Shown: positions 1 through 8,433 of the stretch, piece after piece
Layout of the letters: every line of letters starts with the position of its first letter
How positions within the stretch are numbered: position 1 is the stretch's first letter
NCBI GenBank assembly: GCA_902168105.1
Contig: CABHOY010000013.1
Location: 62,001 to 126,000, forward strand
From: an uncultured Flavihumibacter sp.
GTDB lineage: Bacteria; Bacteroidota; Bacteroidia; Chitinophagales; Chitinophagaceae
Direction: 5' to 3'
DNA length: 64,000 nucleotides
Translations under genes and position numbers: made by a program
The notes under the pieces: model-generated
Seen by the model: only the letters and a program-made list of their open reading frames with translations
What the model was told of the DNA's origin: nothing
Databases searched by the model: none

Positions 1-526
1 CGTCTGTGACCAGGTGTTGCATCAGGCGGATAGTGCCGATATTAAAAGATTCCTTATATCTGAGATTGTTGTTGCTGAAGATGGTGACTTCGGTACTACC
101 ACCACCCACATCGATATACATGTATACACGGGTCTTATCGAGGTTTTCCGCGATGTGGCTTTCATACAGGAAAGAAGCTTCTTCCTGACCGGATATTACT
201 TTGATGTCTATGCCGGTTTGCTGCCTGACAGTATGAAGGATCTCTGCCGAATTGGAAGCATCGCGCATGGCCGATGTGGCGCAAGCTTTCAGATACCTTA
301 CTTCATAAACTTCCAATAAAAGTTTATATGCTTTAATAGTACTCAGCAGATGAGCGGCCCTTTTTTCAGAGATAGCGCCTTCGCTGAATACATCAATACC
401 CAGACGCAATGGTACCCTGACGAGGTTCACTTTTGTAAAGTCCATCCGGCCCTGGCTGTTTGGAGATGCTTCAGAAATGAGCAGCCTGGCGGCGTTGGAC
501 CCGATATCAATGGCAGCAAGCTTCAT
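1..526 (-). CDS. ppx: Exopolyphosphatase / Ppx-GppA phosphatase, partial (N-terminal part)
   Basis: This gene runs off the left edge; only about 175 N-terminal codons are present. The start ATG lies at 524-526 and the protein opens MKLAAIDIGSNAARLLISE, the phosphate-1 (DIGSN) motif of the ASKHA-fold Ppx/GppA family. Members cleave terminal phosphate from polyphosphate or act on pppGpp in the cytoplasm. It lies 76 bases downstream of ppk1 on the same strand, so the polyphosphate-making and polyphosphate-degrading enzymes are probably co-transcribed. Ppx versus GppA specificity cannot be decided from the fragment; the ppk1 neighbour favours exopolyphosphatase. Confidence 0.9.
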   Translation of the reverse strand, partial: MKLAAIDIGSNAARLLISEASPNSQGRMDFTKVNLVRVPLRLGIDVFSEGAISEKRAAHLLSTIKAYKLLLEVYEVRYLKACATSAMRDASNSAEILHTVRQQTGIDIKVISGQEEASFLYESHIAENLDKTRVYMYIDVGGGSTEVTIFSNNNLRYKESFNIGTIRLMQHLVTD

Positions 527-602
527 GGGCGCAAATGTATACAATTAGATCAGGAATCAGACATTATCAATATGCAAAGATCCTGATCCCTGATCTTCAA
601 TG

Positions 603-2759
603 CTAACTATTATATTGTTTCTCGTGGAGATATTTAAAGATCTCAATCTGTGACCTGATCTTCTTGCCGTTATCCCGTTTGTATTCATTTTTCTGCTCAT
701 TATCCAGGGTACGGGCTTTGACATTGCCACTGAGCTGTATCGCCATAATATCCTTCAGTTCCTGCTGGATATCCGGATCGATGATAGGGATGGCGACTTC
801 CACGCGGTGGTCCAGGTTACGCAGCATCCAGTCGCAGGAAGCGATGTATACTTTTTCCTGTCCTTCTTTACCAAATATGAATACACGGGCATGTTCCAGG
901 TACTCGTCCACTATGCTGACGGCCGTAATATCCTTTTTCCATTTCTTGTTCTCCGTATAGGCGCAGCAGATGCCGCGGATGACCATCTTAACGTCCACAC
1001 CTTCCTTAGCTGCTTCATATAAATGGCCGATCATTTCTGGATCGGAGAGGGAGTTCATTTTGATGATCATGGCCCCGCCTTTCTTATGGCGGGCATTCTT
1101 GATCTCCCGTTCCACCTGGCGTACAAAGAAAGGCCGCATGCTATAAGGACTTACCGGAAGTGTAGTACATGCTTCCAGTGTCTTGACGTCATGTTTGGCG
1201 TTTTCGAGGTAAGCGAAAATGCGGTTGATATCTGCAATAATATTCCTGTTGGCCGTAAGCAGGCAGTGGTCGCCATATACTCGCGCCGTTTTCTCGTTCA
1301 GGTTGCCGGTACTTACAAAACCACACTGAACGGTTTTGGTACCGATGCGCTTTTTGATAACGCATAACTTGGCATGGATCTTCAGTCCGGGAATACCTAT
1401 CAACACTTTTACCCCTTCATCTTCCAGGCGGGTCTTCCATTCCAGGTTGTCAGCTTCATTAAAACGGGCCCTTAACTCCAGTGCTACGGTCACCTGTTTA
1501 CCATTCCGCACGGCATTGACCAGGGCATTGACGATCCTTGAGTTACGTGCCAGCCTGTAAGCGGTGATCTTGATGCTGGTTACATTCGGATCAATAGCCG
1601 CTTCTCGCAACAGGTCGATGATAGTATCAAAAGAATGGTATGGAAAATGTAACATAACATCCTGTCCCTGGATAACGTGCATCACGCTGGTGGCATTGGC
1701 AAACAGGGGATGAATGAAACTTTTCCGTTGTGGGTTAGATCTCTCTTTAAATACGTTGGTGGGGAAATCCATAAAGTCCTTGAAATTATGGATACGTGCC
1801 CCCGGAATGAGGTTGTCTTTGCTTGACAGACCCAGCCTGCGCATCAGGTACTCCAGCAGCAGCGGGTCGATGTCTTTGTCATATACAAACCGTACAGGTT
1901 TTCCCTTACGACGGTCTTTAATACCTTTTTCGATCTGGTGTATCAGACTCGTGGAAATATCATTATCGATATCCAGCTCCGCATCCCTGGTCACCTTAAT
2001 GATATGGGCAGAGAACTTATCAAATCCGAAGTAGGAGAAGATATGAGGCAGGGAGAAACGGATCACGTCTTCCAGCAGGATGATATCTTCCTCTCCGTCT
2101 TTGGAAGGCAGGATGATGAAACGGGGGAGGATAGAGGTAGGGATCTCTATCAACGCAAATTTTTGTCTGACAGAGTTATCCTGGCGGGCCAGTACTACAC
2201 CCAGATAGATGGATTTATCACGCAGATAAGGAAAGTGCTGAATACTTTCGATCATCAGGGGGATGATATTTGTACGTACCTCTTCATTGAAGTAGTTAAG
2301 TACAAATTTCTGCTGATCTTTGTTCAGGTGCTTTTCTGTGCGGATGAATACCTTGTGCTCTTTCAGCTCATCTTCAATACCTTCCCAGATACGGTCAAAT
2401 TCACGTTGCTGGTCTATCACCATGCTGTGTATCTCGTCCAGTATCTCGTCGGGATTTTCTTCCAGGTGCATACGGGTTGATTTACCGACCAGCAGCATCC
2501 TTTTAAGCGTGGCGACACGTACGCGGAAAAACTCGTCCAGGTTATTGGAAAAAATGCCCAGGAAGCGAATGCGTTCATGAAGGGGTACAGAATTATCTGC
2601 CGCTTCCTGTAAAACTCTTGCGTTAAATGCCAGCCAGCTGACATCCCGGGGAATTATTTTCAGTTTCTTGGCTGGCGCGATCTTTTTGCTATTGCTTTTC
2701 TTTTCCATCACCGGATCTTGTATATTAAATTCTATTGGCTCACTATTTGACAATCGCAT
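603..2759 (-). CDS. ppk1: Polyphosphate kinase 1
   Basis: A 718-residue protein that polymerises the gamma-phosphate of ATP into polyphosphate. The N-terminal region holds RDVSWLAFNARVL and NNLDEFFRVRVA (about residues 38-83), typical of PPK1. The two phospholipase-D-like C-terminal domains carry the autophosphorylated histidine context KIHAKLCV (H462) and the second histidine in EYLEHARVF, followed by CDWMLRNLDHRVEV. Length fits the family (about 690-720). The first ATG gives a short polar extension before the conserved domain; M18 (MEKKSN) is an alternative start. It heads a ppk1-ppx pair and has a plausible promoter upstream at 2872-2899. Confidence 0.97.
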   Translation of the reverse strand: MRLSNSEPIEFNIQDPVMEKKSNSKKIAPAKKLKIIPRDVSWLAFNARVLQEAADNSVPLHERIRFLGIFSNNLDEFFRVRVATLKRMLLVGKSTRMHLEENPDEILDEIHSMVIDQQREFDRIWEGIEDELKEHKVFIRTEKHLNKDQQKFVLNYFNEEVRTNIIPLMIESIQHFPYLRDKSIYLGVVLARQDNSVRQKFALIEIPTSILPRFIILPSKDGEEDIILLEDVIRFSLPHIFSYFGFDKFSAHIIKVTRDAELDIDNDISTSLIHQIEKGIKDRRKGKPVRFVYDKDIDPLLLEYLMRRLGLSSKDNLIPGARIHNFKDFMDFPTNVFKERSNPQRKSFIHPLFANATSVMHVIQGQDVMLHFPYHSFDTIIDLLREAAIDPNVTSIKITAYRLARNSRIVNALVNAVRNGKQVTVALELRARFNEADNLEWKTRLEDEGVKVLIGIPGLKIHAKLCVIKKRIGTKTVQCGFVSTGNLNEKTARVYGDHCLLTANRNIIADINRIFAYLENAKHDVKTLEACTTLPVSPYSMRPFFVRQVEREIKNARHKKGGAMIIKMNSLSDPEMIGHLYEAAKEGVDVKMVIRGICCAYTENKKWKKDITAVSIVDEYLEHARVFIFGKEGQEKVYIASCDWMLRNLDHRVEVAIPIIDPDIQQELKDIMAIQLSGNVKARTLDNEQKNEYKRDNGKKIRSQIEIFKYLHEKQYNS

Positions 2760-2871
2760 CTGAAGGGTAATTAACGGTTGTGATTACACTGTTAATCGCA
2801 ACAATACAGATTTTGGATAACATCTTATGTTAAATTTCTGATGCGTGTTCTTAAAGATAAGCAAATATAAG

Positions 2872-2899
2872 GTGATACCGAGCGGTTTACAGATAACAA
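2872..2899 (-). promoter_or_regulatory. Candidate Bacteroidota-type promoter for ppk1
   Basis: Read on the minus strand there is a TTG (complement of 2897-2899), 17 bases, then TATATTTG (2872-2879), matching the Bacteroidota TTG...TAnnTTTG consensus. It would give a leader of about 105 bases before the ppk1 start at 2759. Motif match only. Confidence 0.5.
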
Positions 2900-2972
2900 T
2901 CTATGGTATATTTATCAGATATACTTGTATAAATCATTTATTGCAGATGATCGGGAAGTGATTACGGCTATA

Positions 2973-3995
2973 TCAGACGGTCTGTCCGGCATCTGTAGCA
3001 GGGGTCTTTACACGTTCTTTATTTAACAGGGGTAATGCAATAAGGCTTGCCACACCAACAACCAGTACGAGGAGGGTTTGGGCCGACCATACGATCCATC
3101 CGAATGCATAGGCGGTTGTATCCAGCACACCGTACACCATCAGTGTTCTTTGTACCAGGAACTGGTAGGCGCCGGTACCGCCGGGTGTTACGATCATTCC
3201 TACACTGCCGATGATGAGTACTGCGAGGGCTGCCTTCAGGCCCAGGTAACGGGTTTCTTCCATGCAGTAAAAGCCCAAGTACATCATGGCGAAGTACATG
3301 GCCCATATGAGTATGGAGTAGAAAATGAACCAGCCTTTCTTTTCCATCTGACCAATGGAGCGGATGCCATCCCATACGCCATGAGCCAGCGCGCGGATCT
3401 TGATACCTATTTTGGAACGGGAAATGAGGCGGAAACCGATATACGAGATCAGAATAAGTATGATAAGAGCGCCTACGATGATCAATGAACGGGAGCTGCC
3501 GGCGCCACCAAGTTTATTCTCAATGGGATGCCAGATCTCAGCAACGAACAATCCACCGATCACGTCTATCTGAATTACAACGGTGATCACCATCAGGATG
3601 AGCAGAAGCAGCATATCTACAGCACGTTCCGCGATCATCGTACCTACCAGTTTATCTACCGGGATCTTTTCATACCGCGCCACGATACCGCAACGGGTCA
3701 CTTCACCAAGACGGGGCACGGCCAGATTGGCCAGGTAACCCACCATAACGGCAAAGAAGGTATTTAATGTACTGGGATGATAGCCCATCGGCTCCATAAT
3801 GAGCTTCCAGCGGACAGCCCGGTACCAGTGACTGGCAATACCGACTATGATAACTGGGATCAGCAGCCAGTAATTGGCATGCTCCAGGGAACTGAAAATG
3901 TCGTCCTTCTCCTTGTCCGTAAGATTATGTGTAACTAACCAAACTAATCCTAGCCCAATGGCTAAAAAGCAGATAAACTTCAAAAATTTGGGCAT
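2973..3995 (-). CDS. Lysylphosphatidylglycerol synthase TM-region (UPF0104) family membrane protein
   Basis: A 340-residue polytopic inner-membrane protein with about eight hydrophobic segments. The family signature is visible in the first half: SHWYRAVRWKLIMEP, then GYLANLAVPRLGEVTRCG (about residues 60-108), and later TPGGTGAYQFLVQR (about 270-285). It matches the flippase-like domain of MprF and the UPF0104/YbhN family, but has no C-terminal aminoacyl-transfer domain, so a lipid-handling role is likely and the substrate unknown. Its start lies 25 bases after panD, so it probably shares the panC-panD transcript. No functional link to pantothenate synthesis is evident. Confidence 0.85.
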   Translation of the reverse strand: MPKFLKFICFLAIGLGLVWLVTHNLTDKEKDDIFSSLEHANYWLLIPVIIVGIASHWYRAVRWKLIMEPMGYHPSTLNTFFAVMVGYLANLAVPRLGEVTRCGIVARYEKIPVDKLVGTMIAERAVDMLLLLILMVITVVIQIDVIGGLFVAEIWHPIENKLGGAGSSRSLIIVGALIILILISYIGFRLISRSKIGIKIRALAHGVWDGIRSIGQMEKKGWFIFYSILIWAMYFAMMYLGFYCMEETRYLGLKAALAVLIIGSVGMIVTPGGTGAYQFLVQRTLMVYGVLDTTAYAFGWIVWSAQTLLVLVVGVASLIALPLLNKERVKTPATDAGQTV

Positions 3996-4020
3996 AGTAA
4001 TAGTCTTTTGGGATCAGCAG

Positions 4021-4365
4021 TTACAATTTATTGTTTTCTTTCGGGAATATGGCAATAGGAGTATGTTTTTTAGCTTCCTCAAATTCCATAGTAGCGTAGG
4101 AAATAATAATAACAACATCGCCAACCGCACACAGGCGGGCAGCGGGGCCATTCATACAAATAACGCCTGAACCGCGTTTCCCTTTGATGATATAGGTTTC
4201 CAGGCGTTGTCCGTTATTAACGTTCACAACCTGTACTTTTTCGTATTCGATGAGATTAGCAGCATCCATCAGGTCTTCATCAATAGTAATACTTCCTACG
4301 TATTGTAAGTTTGCTTCAGTGATAACTGCGCGGTGGATTTTACTTTTCAGTACTTCAATGTGCAT
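4021..4365 (-). CDS. panD: Aspartate 1-decarboxylase
   Basis: A pyruvoyl enzyme that makes beta-alanine from L-aspartate for pantothenate synthesis. The protein is 114 residues when started at [13 protein letters not shown] (ATG at 4363-4365); an in-frame upstream extension to 4443 exists but is not family-like. The proenzyme cleavage site is Gly24-Ser25 (YVGSITID), and the conserved [12 protein letters not shown] and [11 protein letters not shown] stretches follow. Length is normal (about 115-126). It lies between panC upstream and the UPF0104 gene downstream, and its beta-alanine product is the PanC substrate. Confidence 0.96.
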   Translation of the reverse strand: MHIEVLKSKIHRAVITEANLQYVGSITIDEDLMDAANLIEYEKVQVVNVNNGQRLETYIIKGKRGSGVICMNGPAARLCAVGDVVIIISYATMEFEEAKKHTPIAIFPKENNKL

Positions 4366-4493
4366 GATAAAAAATATCCCACTCCCGTGGGTCTGGTGTA
4401 TGGCAAAATTAGGGAAAAAATATAATACAGTGTTCCGGCGCAATTAGCGTGCTCCGCTGGTAAGTAGCTGTATGCAATAATATTTCAGGCAAA

Positions 4494-5351
4494 TTAGTTC
4501 ACCTGCATATTGTCAATCAGCCTGACATTACTGCTGATCTCCCTGGCGGCGATCACTGCAAAGAGAGGTTCTCTGCCGGGAGTAGCGGGAAAGTCAACAT
4601 TTCCGTCGGGCAATATTGAGACCATATCCAGGTAGTCAACATCGAAACCATTGCCTTTCAGCTCACTAATGGCATTGCCTGTTATTTCTTTCAGGGAACC
4701 TTTTGTCAGGTTGTCTTTTATGTAATACAGCGCACGGGAAATGTGGAGTGCGTTCTGTCTTTCCGTGGAATTAAGGCGTAGGTTACGACTGCTCATAGCC
4801 AAACCGTCCTGTTCACGAAGGGTAGGGCAGATAACCAATTCAACGCCCAAATTGAGTATCTTTATCAAACGATTGATAATCAGACATTGCTGGAAATCCT
4901 TTTGTCCCATGAAGAGTTTGTCGGGCTGCACCAGGTTTAACAGTTTGTGTACTACCTGGCCTACGCCCTGGAAGTGACCGGGACGGTGGGCGCCCTCAAG
5001 TACGGTTTCCAGCGGACCAAAGTCATAGTACGTTTCGGGGGCCAGGCCATTGGGGTACATTTCCTGTACAGATGGCAGGAATAGTACATCCGTTCCGGTG
5101 GCAGTCAGCTGAAGGATGTCCTGATCGATGGTAATGGGGTATTTTTCAAAATCTGCCGGATCATTAAACTGGGTGGGATTGACAAATATGCTGCATACAA
5201 CAAGGTCAGTGTTTTCTTTTGCAGCCGAAATAAGGGACAGATGGCCCTGATGTAATGCGCCCATAGTTGGCACAAAACCAATACGTTTACCCTCTTTCCG
5301 TGCTGTTGATAAATGCCTTTCGAGATCGTCTTTCCGCTTGAACAGATACAT
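4494..5351 (-). CDS. panC: Pantothenate synthetase (pantoate-beta-alanine ligase)
   Basis: A 285-residue cytoplasmic enzyme joining pantoate and beta-alanine with ATP. It shows the nucleotidyltransferase-fold HIGH-like motif in VPTMGALHQGHLSLI (about residues 27-41), the NPTQFN pantoate-binding stretch, the FMGQKDFQQ segment and the KMSKS-like LAMSSRNLRL. Length is usual for PanC. It is divergent from the GT5-like gene at 5461 across a 109-base gap, and is followed by panD 128 bases downstream on the same strand. Confidence 0.97.
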   Translation of the reverse strand: MYLFKRKDDLERHLSTARKEGKRIGFVPTMGALHQGHLSLISAAKENTDLVVCSIFVNPTQFNDPADFEKYPITIDQDILQLTATGTDVLFLPSVQEMYPNGLAPETYYDFGPLETVLEGAHRPGHFQGVGQVVHKLLNLVQPDKLFMGQKDFQQCLIINRLIKILNLGVELVICPTLREQDGLAMSSRNLRLNSTERQNALHISRALYYIKDNLTKGSLKEITGNAISELKGNGFDVDYLDMVSILPDGNVDFPATPGREPLFAVIAAREISSNVRLIDNMQVN

Positions 5352-5385
5352 AATTTATTGCTTAAAAGGATGTTAAAAGTGCCAA

Positions 5386-5420
5386 TTTGTCTTTTCTTCC
5401 GTTAAAAATCCGTAATTTTG
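5386..5420 (+). promoter_or_regulatory. Candidate promoter for the GT5-like gene
   Basis: TTTG at 5386-5389, a 23-base spacer and TAATTTTG at 5413-5420 match the Bacteroidota promoter consensus (TTTG/TTG, about 17-23 bases, TAnnTTTG). Transcription would begin near 5427, about 30 bases before the start codon at 5461. Confidence 0.6.
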
Positions 5421-5460
5421 CAAACCAAATTTAAAATTACTGCATTAATATCAGCATTAG

Positions 5461-6279
5461 ATGTCCACAAAGAAACGAATTCTTTTTATTGCTCAGGAAA
5501 TGTCGCCTTATCTGGAATTAACAGAGTATGCGAACATGGTCAATAAAATGGCAATTAAGTCCAATGAGTCCGGGCTGGAAGTGCGGGTGATCATGCCCCG
5601 GTTTGGCATTATCAACGAAAGAAGGCACCGGTTACACGAGGTGGTAAGACTGTCTGGCATTAACATTGTAATAGAAGGTGACGATTATCCGTTGATTATC
5701 AAGGTGGCATCATTGCCAAACGCCCGTTTACAGGTTTACTTCCTGGACAATGAAGATTACTTCAAGCGTAAGACTTTGTTCACGGACGAAAACGAGCAGT
5801 TCTATGACGATAATGCAGCCCGTGCGGTATTCTTCTGTAAAGGAGCATTGGAAACAGTAAAGAAGTTCGGCTGGCCGCCTGACATTATTCACTGTAGTGG
5901 ATGGATGACTTCACTGATCCCTTTATATCTGAAGACTGCTTACAAGAAAGAACCGGTATTTGCCCATTCCAAAGTGGTTTACTCCATGGAGCCAAACTCT
6001 TTTAAAGAGAAACTTGGCGCCGGCTTTGTGAAGAAAGCGACCATCAGTACCCAGATCAAAGAAAAAGACCTGGAACTATACAAAGAGGGTACTAATAGTG
6101 CCCTGAACAGAGGAGCCGGTAAATATGCCGACGCTGTGATACTGGCCGGTGAAAAGACAGAAAAGAAAGTAGTGGATGAGCTCAAAGCAGAAAAAGGCAA
6201 GATCATTCTTCCTTACAAAAAGGAGAATGAAGATCTGGCAGATTACCTGCAGTTGTACAACCAGCTACTTGGAAAATAA
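5461..6279 (+). CDS. Glycogen/starch synthase N-terminal (GT5) domain protein, probably non-catalytic
   Basis: A 272-residue protein matching only the N-terminal Rossmann domain of glycogen synthase: KRILFIAQEMSPY at the start, VRVIMPRFG (about 42-50), and PPDIIHCSGWMTSLIPLYLK (about 140-158), which corresponds to the PDVVHAHDW segment of GlgA. Full GlgA is about 480 residues, and the C-terminal GT-B domain is absent. The KTGGLADV motif that binds ADP-glucose is replaced by LELTEYANMV, so glycogen synthesis is unlikely. I recall short proteins of this type beside panC in other Bacteroidota. It is divergent from panC and followed by its own terminator. Confidence 0.8.
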   Translation: MSTKKRILFIAQEMSPYLELTEYANMVNKMAIKSNESGLEVRVIMPRFGIINERRHRLHEVVRLSGINIVIEGDDYPLIIKVASLPNARLQVYFLDNEDYFKRKTLFTDENEQFYDDNAARAVFFCKGALETVKKFGWPPDIIHCSGWMTSLIPLYLKTAYKKEPVFAHSKVVYSMEPNSFKEKLGAGFVKKATISTQIKEKDLELYKEGTNSALNRGAGKYADAVILAGEKTEKKVVDELKAEKGKIILPYKKENEDLADYLQLYNQLLGK

Positions 6280-6292
6280 TTTTTTCCCTTAG

Positions 6293-6320
6293 AAAAGCCC
6301 CGTTTGGAACGGGGCTTTTT
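6293..6320 (+). terminator. Rho-independent terminator after the GT5-like gene
   Basis: A perfect 10-base-pair stem (AAAAGCCCCG / CGGGGCTTTT, 6293-6302 with 6310-6319) encloses a 7-base loop and runs into a T tract. It lies 13 bases after the stop codon at 6279. Confidence 0.9.
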
Positions 6321-6457
6321 TTATTCTCTGAAAAGCTCATTCTCAAACTATTTTCCTATTTTTGCCGCAGTTTACCATGAGGCATACCACCAAAATGCAA
6401 AAAGTTGGTAAATTGTACTAATTCAATACTACTTTAAAAGCCGAAATTAAATTATTT

Positions 6458-7711
6458 ATGCCTTATTTATTTACCTCAGAATCAGTTTCCGAGGGCCATC
6501 CGGATAAAGTGGCCGATCAGATATCCGACGCGCTGATTGATCATTTCCTTGCTTATGATACCACATCAAAGGTAGCATGTGAGACGTTGGTAACTACCGG
6601 CCAGGTTGTATTGGCTGGTGAAGTAAAATCTGAAGCTTACCTGGATGTGCAGGAAATTGCTCGTGAGGTAATCCGTAAGATAGGCTATACAAAGAGTGAG
6701 TACATGTTCGAGGCTAACTCCTGCGGTATCTTCTCTGCGATCCATGAACAATCTCCTGATATCAACCAGGGCGTTGAGCGTAAGAACCCTGAAGAACAGG
6801 GCGCCGGCGATCAGGGTATGATGTTCGGTTACGCTACCCGCGAAACTGAAAACTATATGCCGCTGGCACTGGACCTCGCTCACAAACTGCTGATCGAACT
6901 GGCAGCCATGCGTCGCGAAAGTAAAGAGATCTCTTACCTGCGTCCTGACGCAAAGTCCCAGGTAACTATCGAATATTCTGACGATAACAGACCTGTTCGT
7001 ATTGACAGCATCGTTATCTCTACACAGCACGATGATTTCGATAACGAAGAGAAAATGCTGGGTAAGATCAAGCAGGACATGATCAACATCCTGATCCCAC
7101 GTGTAAAAGCACAACTGAAACCTGAGTTACAGTCCCTGTTCAATGACAAGATCACTTATCATATCAACCCAACCGGTAAATTTGTGATCGGTGGTCCTCA
7201 TGGTGATACAGGTTTAACCGGCCGTAAGATCATCGTTGATACCTATGGCGGTAAAGGTGCTCATGGCGGTGGTGCATTCTCCGGTAAAGATCCGTCCAAA
7301 GTTGACCGTTCTGCAGCTTATGCGACACGTCATATTGCCAAGAACATGGTTGCTGCCGGTCTTTGCGATGAAGTACTGGTACAGGTATCTTACGCGATCG
7401 GTGTGGCTAAGCCTTGTGGTCTGTTCATCGACACCCGTGGTACAGCTAAAGTAAAACTGACCGATGGCGAGATCGCGAAGAAAGTAGAAGAGATCTTCGA
7501 CCTGCGTCCTTACGCTATCGAACAGCGTCTGAAACTGCGTAATCCTATCTATAGCGATACAGCTGCTTATGGTCACATGGGCCGCGATAGCAAGGTAGTT
7601 ACCAAAGTGTTCAACAAGGGTAAAAAGAATGAGAAGAAAGTAGAAGTGGAGCTGTTTACCTGGGAGAAACTGGACTACGTTGAAAAAGTAAAATCAGCAT
7701 TCGGATTGTAA
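6458..7711 (+). CDS. metK: S-adenosylmethionine synthetase (methionine adenosyltransferase)
   Basis: A 417-residue enzyme that makes S-adenosylmethionine from ATP and methionine in the cytoplasm. It opens [23 protein letters not shown] with the family's ATP-binding His-Pro-Asp. [12 protein letters not shown] (signature 1) and [19 protein letters not shown] (signature 2, P-loop-like) are intact. The length is slightly above E. coli MetK (384), as is common in Bacteroidota. It is monocistronic, between terminators at 6293 and 7729. TATTTTTG at 6357-6364 could be its -7 element, but no good -33 element was seen, and the roughly 90-base leader shows no recognisable SAM riboswitch. Confidence 0.98.
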   Translation: MPYLFTSESVSEGHPDKVADQISDALIDHFLAYDTTSKVACETLVTTGQVVLAGEVKSEAYLDVQEIAREVIRKIGYTKSEYMFEANSCGIFSAIHEQSPDINQGVERKNPEEQGAGDQGMMFGYATRETENYMPLALDLAHKLLIELAAMRRESKEISYLRPDAKSQVTIEYSDDNRPVRIDSIVISTQHDDFDNEEKMLGKIKQDMINILIPRVKAQLKPELQSLFNDKITYHINPTGKFVIGGPHGDTGLTGRKIIVDTYGGKGAHGGGAFSGKDPSKVDRSAAYATRHIAKNMVAAGLCDEVLVQVSYAIGVAKPCGLFIDTRGTAKVKLTDGEIAKKVEEIFDLRPYAIEQRLKLRNPIYSDTAAYGHMGRDSKVVTKVFNKGKKNEKKVEVELFTWEKLDYVEKVKSAFGL

Positions 7712-7728
7712 TAACATCCGCTGTAAAT

Positions 7729-7771
7729 AACTAAAAAACCGTCTCATGAATAATGAGGCGGTTTTTTAGTT
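7729..7771 (+). terminator. Terminator after metK
   Basis: An inverted repeat, AACTAAAAAACCG...CGGTTTTTTAGTT, with an inner CTCAT/ATGAG pairing forms a long stem with A and T tracts on its two sides. It begins 18 bases after the metK stop and could work in both directions. Confidence 0.88.
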
Positions 7772-7917
7772 ATATCCGGTACCTGAGCATCGGACTTGCA
7801 TACAGCTTTCCCAGAACGGACCTCAAAACCATCTGTTCGCTGGTGAAGTGCAAAAAAGATCTGACCCCGGATTTATTAAGTATCTTAGGATCAGCAAAAT
7901 ATACCTGATCCTTCTAA

Positions 7918-8370
7918 ATGCTGTTTACTATGACGGATAATTTTATGTCGGTTGCAATATATGAGGCTTTAATGGGCCTTGAAGAAGGCGGTATCCCTAT
8001 CGGGTCCGTCCTGGTACACAATGGTAATATCATCGGACGTGGTCATAACAGAAGGGTACAGAAAGGCAGTGTCATCCTCCATGGAGAAATGGATGCACTC
8101 GAAAATGCCGGCCGGCTTTCAGCTGAAGTCTATAAGGAGTGCACCCTGTATACGACATTATCTCCCTGTCATATGTGTGCGGGCGCAATATTGCTATACG
8201 GCATACCGAAGATCGTCATTGGGGAGAATCAGACATTCATGGGAGCAGAAGGCTTGTTGAAAGCGCACAATCTCGAAGTGATCGTCGAAAACAACAAGCA
8301 ATGTATTGAGATCATGCAACAGTTCATTCAGCAACATCCGAAACTCTGGAACGAGGATATCGGTAAATAA
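7918..8370 (+). CDS. Cytosine/nucleoside deaminase of the fungal Fcy1 type
   Basis: A 150-residue zinc deaminase of the CDA/dCMP-deaminase fold. Zinc and catalytic residues are H55-G-E57 (LHGEMDALENAG) and P83-C84-H-M-C87. It matches what I recall of Saccharomyces Fcy1 far beyond the motif: EGG(I/V)PIG near the N terminus, GRGHN, QKGS, LYTTLSPC.MC, YGIP, VGEN and a C terminus W.EDIG in the same spacing. It therefore more likely deaminates free cytosine to uracil (pyrimidine salvage) than tRNA adenosine (TadA). It stands alone between terminators; the start at 7918 could instead be M5 (MTDNFM). Confidence 0.88.
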   Translation: MLFTMTDNFMSVAIYEALMGLEEGGIPIGSVLVHNGNIIGRGHNRRVQKGSVILHGEMDALENAGRLSAEVYKECTLYTTLSPCHMCAGAILLYGIPKIVIGENQTFMGAEGLLKAHNLEVIVENNKQCIEIMQQFIQQHPKLWNEDIGK

Positions 8371-8373
8371 AAA

Positions 8374-8420
8374 GAAAACCGCCCCATTTCCGGGACGGCT
8401 TCTTTTGCTTGTGGGCGGTT
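8374..8420. terminator. Bidirectional terminator between the deaminase and the GMC oxidoreductase genes
   Basis: Two overlapping stems are possible: AAAGAA..CCG.CCC with GGGACGGCTTCTTT (8374-8406), and the wider AAACCGCCC / GGGCGGTTT (8377-8385 with 8412-8420). The element lies between convergent genes ending at 8370 and 8434. Confidence 0.8.
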
Positions 8421-8433
8421 TATCAATAAAAGC

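Noticed and set aside
4366..4443. Longer panD start at 4443
   Set aside because: The extra 26 residues are not family-like and would shift the proenzyme cleavage site from Gly24-Ser25.
6365..6457. Possible SAM riboswitch upstream of metK
   Set aside because: The leader is short and AT-rich and I find neither paired helices nor known SAM-II or SAM-I core sequences.
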